Source: Desulfuromonas sp. (GTDB lineage Bacteria; Desulfobacterota; Desulfuromonadia; Desulfuromonadales; SZUA-401). From it: a stretch of 18,337 nt of DNA. The notes beneath the pieces are model-generated. The model was given only the letters and a program-made list of their open reading frames with translations, was not told where the DNA came from and did not search any database. Shown here piece by piece: positions 14,579 through 18,337 of this stretch (position 1 is its first letter; each line of letters opens with the position of its first letter). A program made the position numbers and the translations under genes. The DNA is taken from NCBI GenBank assembly GCA_002869605.1, contig PKUI01000031.1, positions 1-18,337 on the forward strand, written 5' to 3'.

Positions 14579-16183
14579 TTGACGACCCTGCTCGCCAATC
14601 ATGTTTTTCTGCTGTTCGTCATCATTATCCTTGGCGAAGGTCTCGGCCGTATCCGCGTCAAGTCGTTCAGTTTCGGCTCGGCGGCGATCATCTTCGTCGC
14701 CATGACCTTCGGCCACTTCGGCTACACCCTGCCGACGGAGTTTCAGACCCTAGGGCTAGTGCTGTTCATCTACACTGTGGCGGTCTCGGCGGGCCCCGGT
14801 TTCTTCAAATCATTCAGACGCCAGGGGGTCACTCTGGCGATCGGTGCGATCATCATCATTACCGCGGCGGCGCTGATGACTGCTGCCTGCTGCTGGCTGT
14901 TCGGTTTCGACGCGGCGACCGGCGCAGGCCTGTTCGCCGGCGCCCTGACCAGCTCACCCGGATTGGCGGTGGCCGTCGAAGCGGTCGGAGGAGATGCCGC
15001 GGCGGCCTACGGGGTCACCTATGCCGGCGGCATCATCAGCGTCATCCTGTTCGTCAACCTCCTGCCGCGCCTGCTGCGCATCGACATCGCCGCCGAAGAG
15101 GCCGCTATGAACCGAGAGCGGACCGAAGAGAGTCTCCCCTTCACCTATCACCACGTCGAGGTCACCAACGCCAACCTGTTCGGCAAGAGAGTCGTCGAGC
15201 TGAAGCTCAAGGAGATTGCGCCGATCGTGCTCACCCGCCTGCTGCGTATGGGGGCAACGGAGCCACTGCTGGTGACCGGCGACACGGTATTACAGGAAGG
15301 GGACCGGCTGCGCATCGCCGGACGCGAAAACGACCTGGAACGGATCGAGCTGTTCCTCGGCAAGGCGGTTGAGGGAGAGATCGCTTTCAATAAGGGGCTG
15401 ACCAAGAAGAGTATCATCGTCTCCAAGCAGAGTGCCGCCGGGGTCACCCTCGGCTTTCTCAATCTGCGCGAGACCTTTGGCGTCCAGGTGACGCGCATCA
15501 CCCGTAACGGCATCGACCTTCCCGCCACGCCGACCACCAAGCTGCATGTCGGTGACATCATTCACGCCGTCGGCGAGGAAGATGCACTCAAGAACGTCAG
15601 CCGTATCCTCGGCAACGACATGAAGCAGACCTACAGCGTCAGCATGCTGCCGATTCTGATCGGCCTGGTGGTCGGGTTCCTTTTCGGTCAGATCCCTTTC
15701 GACCTGCCGCTGGTGGGACACTTCTCCTTCGGTATCACCGGCGGAGTGCTGGTAGCGGGGTTGATCCTCGGGCATCTCTACAAGACCGGACCGTTTATCT
15801 GGGAGATGCCGACCACTGCCAACGAGTTCCTGCGCGAGCTCGGCCTGATGCTGTTTTTATCGACGGTCGGCACCAAGACCGGGGCGACCATCGTCGCGAC
15901 CCTCGCCGCTGTCGGACCGAAGCTGGTGGTAGCGGGGCTGATCGTGACGATTTTGCCGATGGTGATCTATGTCGTGGTGGGGAGGTTCGTGCAGAAGATC
16001 CCGTTTTTGAAAATGCTCGGGGTCCTGGCCGGTGGGATGACAAGCACCCCGGGACTGGCGGCGGCCAACAGCTACACCAGCTCAGCGTACCCCGCCTCGG
16101 CCTACGCCACGGTCTACCCGGTAGGCCTGATCGGCATGATCCTGATCACCAAGGCACTGGTCTACGTGCTGCAGCTGTTATAA
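14579..16183 (+). CDS. AspT/YidE-family transporter with two central RCK_C domains
   Basis: Integral membrane protein of about 534 residues in the aspartate:alanine antiporter/YidE/YbjL family. Two homologous membrane halves flank a soluble middle. The repeated signature is seen as AGALTSSPGLAVAVEA in the first half and AGGMTSTPGLAAAN in the second. The middle (about residues 185-355) holds two TrkA-C/RCK_C-like domains (LLVTGDTVLQEGDRLRIAG and KLHVGDIIHAVGEEDAL), likely sites for ligand or nucleotide control. The substrate is unknown; the family exchanges small carboxylates or amino acids. The start is a TTG at 14579 with GGAGG 4 nt upstream; a TTG at 14501 in frame lacks such a site. Convergent with gluQ and apparently monocistronic. 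Confidence 0.88.
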   Translation: MTTLLANHVFLLFVIIILGEGLGRIRVKSFSFGSAAIIFVAMTFGHFGYTLPTEFQTLGLVLFIYTVAVSAGPGFFKSFRRQGVTLAIGAIIIITAAALMTAACCWLFGFDAATGAGLFAGALTSSPGLAVAVEAVGGDAAAAYGVTYAGGIISVILFVNLLPRLLRIDIAAEEAAMNRERTEESLPFTYHHVEVTNANLFGKRVVELKLKEIAPIVLTRLLRMGATEPLLVTGDTVLQEGDRLRIAGRENDLERIELFLGKAVEGEIAFNKGLTKKSIIVSKQSAAGVTLGFLNLRETFGVQVTRITRNGIDLPATPTTKLHVGDIIHAVGEEDALKNVSRILGNDMKQTYSVSMLPILIGLVVGFLFGQIPFDLPLVGHFSFGITGGVLVAGLILGHLYKTGPFIWEMPTTANEFLRELGLMLFLSTVGTKTGATIVATLAAVGPKLVVAGLIVTILPMVIYVVVGRFVQKIPFLKMLGVLAGGMTSTPGLAAANSYTSSAYPASAYATVYPVGLIGMILITKALVYVLQLL

Positions 16184-16277
16184 ACACCGGGCACGTCCGT
16201 CCACATGGGGAGATCCACAAGCCGTTTTCAGCAAGCCCCTTGTCCTGGCGGTTGCCCATGGTCCCACCGATAAAAAG

Positions 16278-17201
16278 CTACCCTTGCGCCGACCAGACCA
16301 CCGGTTTCTCCGGCACATCGGCAAGGGTAAAATTCTCCCACCCCCAGGCCAGCAGTTCCTGCGGCGACGCCGCGGCCAGCTCCCCGGGCAGCTTTTGGCC
16401 CAGGAAAACCAGCGCCTCGTAGATGGCCCGGCCTGGCGAAACGTCTGGCGAGAGCGCCGCGCCGTGGCGCTTGCTGAGTTTCTCTCCTGTGGTATCGACC
16501 GCCAGCGGGATATGCACGTAGTCGGGCACCGGCAAACCAAGGCAGGCGTGCAGGTAGATCTGGCGCGGCGTCGAGCTGAGCAGATCCTCACCGCGTACCA
16601 CCTGGTTGACCCCGGCGGCGGCATCGTCGACCACCACTGCCAGCTGGTAGGCGAACAGCCCGTCGGCACGCTTGATGACAAAATCTCCCACTGCGCTGTG
16701 CAGGTGCTGCTCGCGCCGTCCGAAAACCCCGTCGCTGAAACAGACCGGATCGTTCGGCACCTTGATCCTGAGAGCACGCGGCTTGCGCCCGGCAGGCAGG
16801 CCATTGCGGCAGAGCCCGGGGTAAATCGGCCCCTCCTCTCCCGGGTGCGGCGCACTCGCCAGCACCTCCTTGCGTGTGCAACCACAGTCGAACAGAAGTC
16901 CCTTCTCGCGCAGCAGTTCGGCGGCCGCCTGGTACGCCGCGGTGCGCTGGCTCTGCCAGACGATCTCACCGTCCCACTCCAGCCCCAGGCGCTCCAAACT
17001 GCGCAGGATCTCGTCGGCTGCCCCGGGCACCACCCGCGGCGTATCGAGATCTTCCATGCGCAGCAACCAGCGCCCACCATGCTGGCGCGCCAGGCAGTAG
17101 CTGGCGACCGCCGCAAGCAGTGAGCCGAAATGGAGCGGTCCGGTCGGGCTCGGTGCGAACCGCCCCACGATGGGTTTTGGGGATTTCCCAGAGGGTCTCA
17201 T
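16278..17201 (-). CDS. gluQ: Glutamyl-Q tRNA(Asp) synthetase
   Basis: A truncated GluRS paralogue that attaches glutamate to queuosine 34 of tRNA(Asp) rather than charging a tRNA 3' end. The 307-residue product lacks an anticodon-binding domain, as expected. The HIGH-class motif is APSPTGPLHFGSLLAA (16-31), MEDLDTPR (49-56) binds glutamate, zinc ligands are Cys106, Cys108, Tyr127 and Cys131 (CGC...YPGLC), and the KMSKS equivalent is KLSKR (241-245). The ATG at 17201 has only a weak purine-rich site; upstream in-frame sequence to 17633 crosses the divergent regulator gene and is rejected. It stands divergent from the Rrf2 gene across 108 bp. Its 3' end faces the transporter with 94 bp between and no clear terminator. 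Confidence 0.93.
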   Translation of the reverse strand: MRPSGKSPKPIVGRFAPSPTGPLHFGSLLAAVASYCLARQHGGRWLLRMEDLDTPRVVPGAADEILRSLERLGLEWDGEIVWQSQRTAAYQAAAELLREKGLLFDCGCTRKEVLASAPHPGEEGPIYPGLCRNGLPAGRKPRALRIKVPNDPVCFSDGVFGRREQHLHSAVGDFVIKRADGLFAYQLAVVVDDAAAGVNQVVRGEDLLSSTPRQIYLHACLGLPVPDYVHIPLAVDTTGEKLSKRHGAALSPDVSPGRAIYEALVFLGQKLPGELAAASPQELLAWGWENFTLADVPEKPVVWSAQG

Positions 17202-17249
17202 GCTATCCGTATTCCAGTTAACCGATCGGAATTGGGGTGCACTTGTCGA

Positions 17250-17283
17250 TTGACACCCAAAGCGGTTAAGGTTATTTATAACC
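17250..17283 (+). promoter_or_regulatory. Promoter and possible operator of the Rrf2 gene
   Basis: TTGACA (17250-17255) stands 17 bp before TATTTA (17273-17278). Over the -10 region lies an inverted repeat GGTTAT-TT-ATAACC (17270-17283), perfect in its 6-bp arms. A symmetric site at this spot upstream of a DNA-binding regulator suggests autoregulation (inference). Confidence 0.5.
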
Positions 17284-17309
17284 CATTGTGTCTCGTTTAG
17301 GAGGAAACC

Positions 17310-17720
17310 GTGATTATTACCCGCGCCACAGAATACGCTATCCGCGCCGTCCTGCACCTTGCTGCACAGCCCGAGGGAGAGATTGTCCTCAAGAAGGACA
17401 TCTGCCGCGAGCAGGACATCACGCCGGCGTTTCTGACCAAGATTCTGCAGCCGTTGATCAAGGCCGGCGTGGTCGGCTCCCAGCGCGGCGTTGGTGGCGG
17501 ATTCTACCTGCTCAAAAAACCGAGTGAGATCAGCCTGCTCGATATCCTCGAAGCCGAGGAAGGTACACTCTATCTCAACCAGTGCCTGGTCGAGCCGGGC
17601 ACCTGCGAGCGGGACGCCTTCTGCCCGGTGCACGGAGCCTGGCGCGATATCCGCCAGGAGCTCTCATCCGTCCTCTCCAAGCATACCTTCCAGCAGCTAC
17701 TGAAGCGTAACAACCGCTAG
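17310..17720 (+). CDS. Rrf2-family transcriptional regulator, probably Fe-S binding
   Basis: Winged-helix regulator of 136 residues. The N-terminal ITRATEYAIRAVLHLA (3-18) and the recognition region FLTKILQPLIKAGVVGSQRG (41-60) with GGGFYLLK are standard for Rrf2/IscR/NsrR/CymR proteins. Three cysteines, Cys92, Cys99 and Cys105, stand in the IscR cluster-binding position with spacing C-x6-C-x5-C (E. coli IscR is C-x5-C-x5-C, from memory), so it probably senses iron-sulfur status, oxygen or NO. Start is GTG at 17310 with a perfect AGGAGG 5 nt upstream. The stop overlaps the convergent mnmH stop in CTAG (17717-17720). Targets are unknown. Confidence 0.92.
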   Translation: MIITRATEYAIRAVLHLAAQPEGEIVLKKDICREQDITPAFLTKILQPLIKAGVVGSQRGVGGGFYLLKKPSEISLLDILEAEEGTLYLNQCLVEPGTCERDAFCPVHGAWRDIRQELSSVLSKHTFQQLLKRNNR

Positions 17721-18337
17721 CTTTCGCTTCCCGCCACCAGCAACTCAACAGCGCGCTTGAGCTGCTCCAGACCGTCTGCCCACGACGCCATATCGATCTC
17801 CACCCGCCGCTCCGGACAGGTGTGCTGATAGAGCGGATCGTAGTAGTCGATCATCAGCTCACGTACCAGCTCACGCCACTCCCCGCGCTCCAGGTACGCC
17901 AGGAAACTCGCGATCTTCTTTTTACCGAGACGCTCGGTAAGCGCCTTGATCGGGCGCTCGAACAGTGCCGCCTGGGCTTCGCGTGCGGGGTAATCCTCGA
18001 GGATGATATCGATGCGCTGCTCCAGCGGGGTATCGATCCAGAGTGAGGTCTCGACCTGTAGTGCATCGTAGACCTGCTTCGGCAGGGCCAAGCGCCCGAT
18101 ATGACGGCTCTCCCCTTCGCTGAGGGCGTAGCCATCGACAGGAATGCGCCGCATGGCGTCCCACAGCAACGCCTCGAAATTCTTCTGCGTCGGCTGCCGC
18201 TCGAGCCCGACCCCACCGAAGGCGCTGCCGCGGTGACAGGCCAGCCCCTCGAGGTCGAGCACCGGGTAGTCCTGCGCCTGGAGCTCGTGCAGCAGGCGGG
18301 TCTTGCCGGTGCCGGTCAGGCCGCGCAACACCAGCAA
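17717..18337 (-). CDS. mnmH: tRNA 2-selenouridine synthase, C-terminal part (5' end outside the window)
   Basis: MnmH/SelU replaces sulfur by selenium in the wobble 2-thiouridine of tRNAs for Lys, Glu and Gln, using selenophosphate. The visible 206 residues are the P-loop half: Walker A GLTGTGKT at the very start, then the hallmark LDLEGLACHRGSAFG, and ALPKQVYDAL. The N-terminal rhodanese domain, which bears the catalytic Cys, lies beyond position 18337; the frame is open at the edge and the first visible codon (TTG) is internal. Its presence implies selenophosphate synthesis (SelD) in this organism. It is convergent with the Rrf2 gene, with no room for a terminator between. Confidence 0.95.
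   Translation of the reverse strand: MLVLRGLTGTGKTRLLHELQAQDYPVLDLEGLACHRGSAFGGVGLERQPTQKNFEALLWDAMRRIPVDGYALSEGESRHIGRLALPKQVYDALQVETSLWIDTPLEQRIDIILEDYPAREAQAALFERPIKALTERLGKKKIASFLAYLERGEWRELVRELMIDYYDPLYQHTCPERRVEIDMASWADGLEQLKRAVELLVAGSES

Noticed and set aside
16178..17116. 312-codon minus-strand frame inside gluQ
   Set aside because: Arg/Ser/Cys-rich out-of-frame translation of gluQ, which has all synthetase motifs in the other frame.
1..18337. CRISPR arrays, phage or transposon genes, rRNA and tRNA genes, defence or biosynthetic islands
   Set aside because: No regularly spaced repeats, transposase/integrase motifs, or tRNA T-arm-like sequences were seen; the region looks like core chromosome.

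Overview
The window reads as an ordinary, GC-rich, gene-dense bacterial chromosome segment. The gene set (a heme/siroheme operon with a CobA-HemD fusion and a CcsA-type cytochrome c assembly protein, a tandem-HAMP chemoreceptor with a likely sigma-54 promoter, tRNA selenouridine synthase, and a small double zinc-ribbon protein) suggests a Desulfuromonadales-like organism (Geobacter/Desulfuromonas/Pelobacter relatives). That placement is inference from gene content and recollection, not from a search. No rRNA, tRNA, CRISPR array, transposase, phage gene or toxin/defence system was recognised.

Region 1 (1-5748, minus strand): an operon reading SIS-domain protein, precorrin-2 dehydrogenase, ccsA-like, hemA, hemC, cobA-hemD (cut by the window edge). 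It makes the tetrapyrrole trunk from glutamyl-tRNA to uroporphyrinogen III, opens the siroheme branch, and includes a heme-handling membrane protein for cytochrome c maturation. A near-consensus promoter (TTGACA, 17 bp, TATCAT) precedes the first gene. An unusual palindromic intergenic element separates hemC from cobA-hemD.

Region 2 (5749-6313): a divergent promoter region and trxA (thioredoxin, plus strand), ended by a strong hairpin terminator lying between convergent genes.

Region 3 (6362-10083, minus strand): a tightly packed six-gene operon, dapF, HIT hydrolase, HAD nucleotidase, nfo, dtd, darP. Every junction overlaps or abuts except dapF/HIT. There, an in-frame TGA stands where DapF normally has a conserved Gly codon. 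The untranslated remainder still encodes the DapF C-terminus and ends in an ATGA overlap with the HIT start. This is the most notable observation in the window: a recent nonsense change, an assembly error, or stop readthrough.

Region 4 (10160-11601, plus strand): a secreted protein with an extremely Lys/Asn-rich tail, a 73-residue orphan, and an MBL-fold hydrolase of the glyoxalase II/persulfide dioxygenase group, then a 17-bp-stem terminator.

Region 5 (11718-14303, minus strand): a methyl-accepting chemotaxis protein with a probable sigma-54 promoter, and a double zinc-ribbon protein.

Region 6 (14579-18337): an AspT/YidE-family transporter with central RCK_C domains (plus), gluQ (minus), an Rrf2 regulator with three IscR-like cysteines (plus), and the 3' part of mnmH/selU (minus). 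The last two genes share a CTAG stop overlap.
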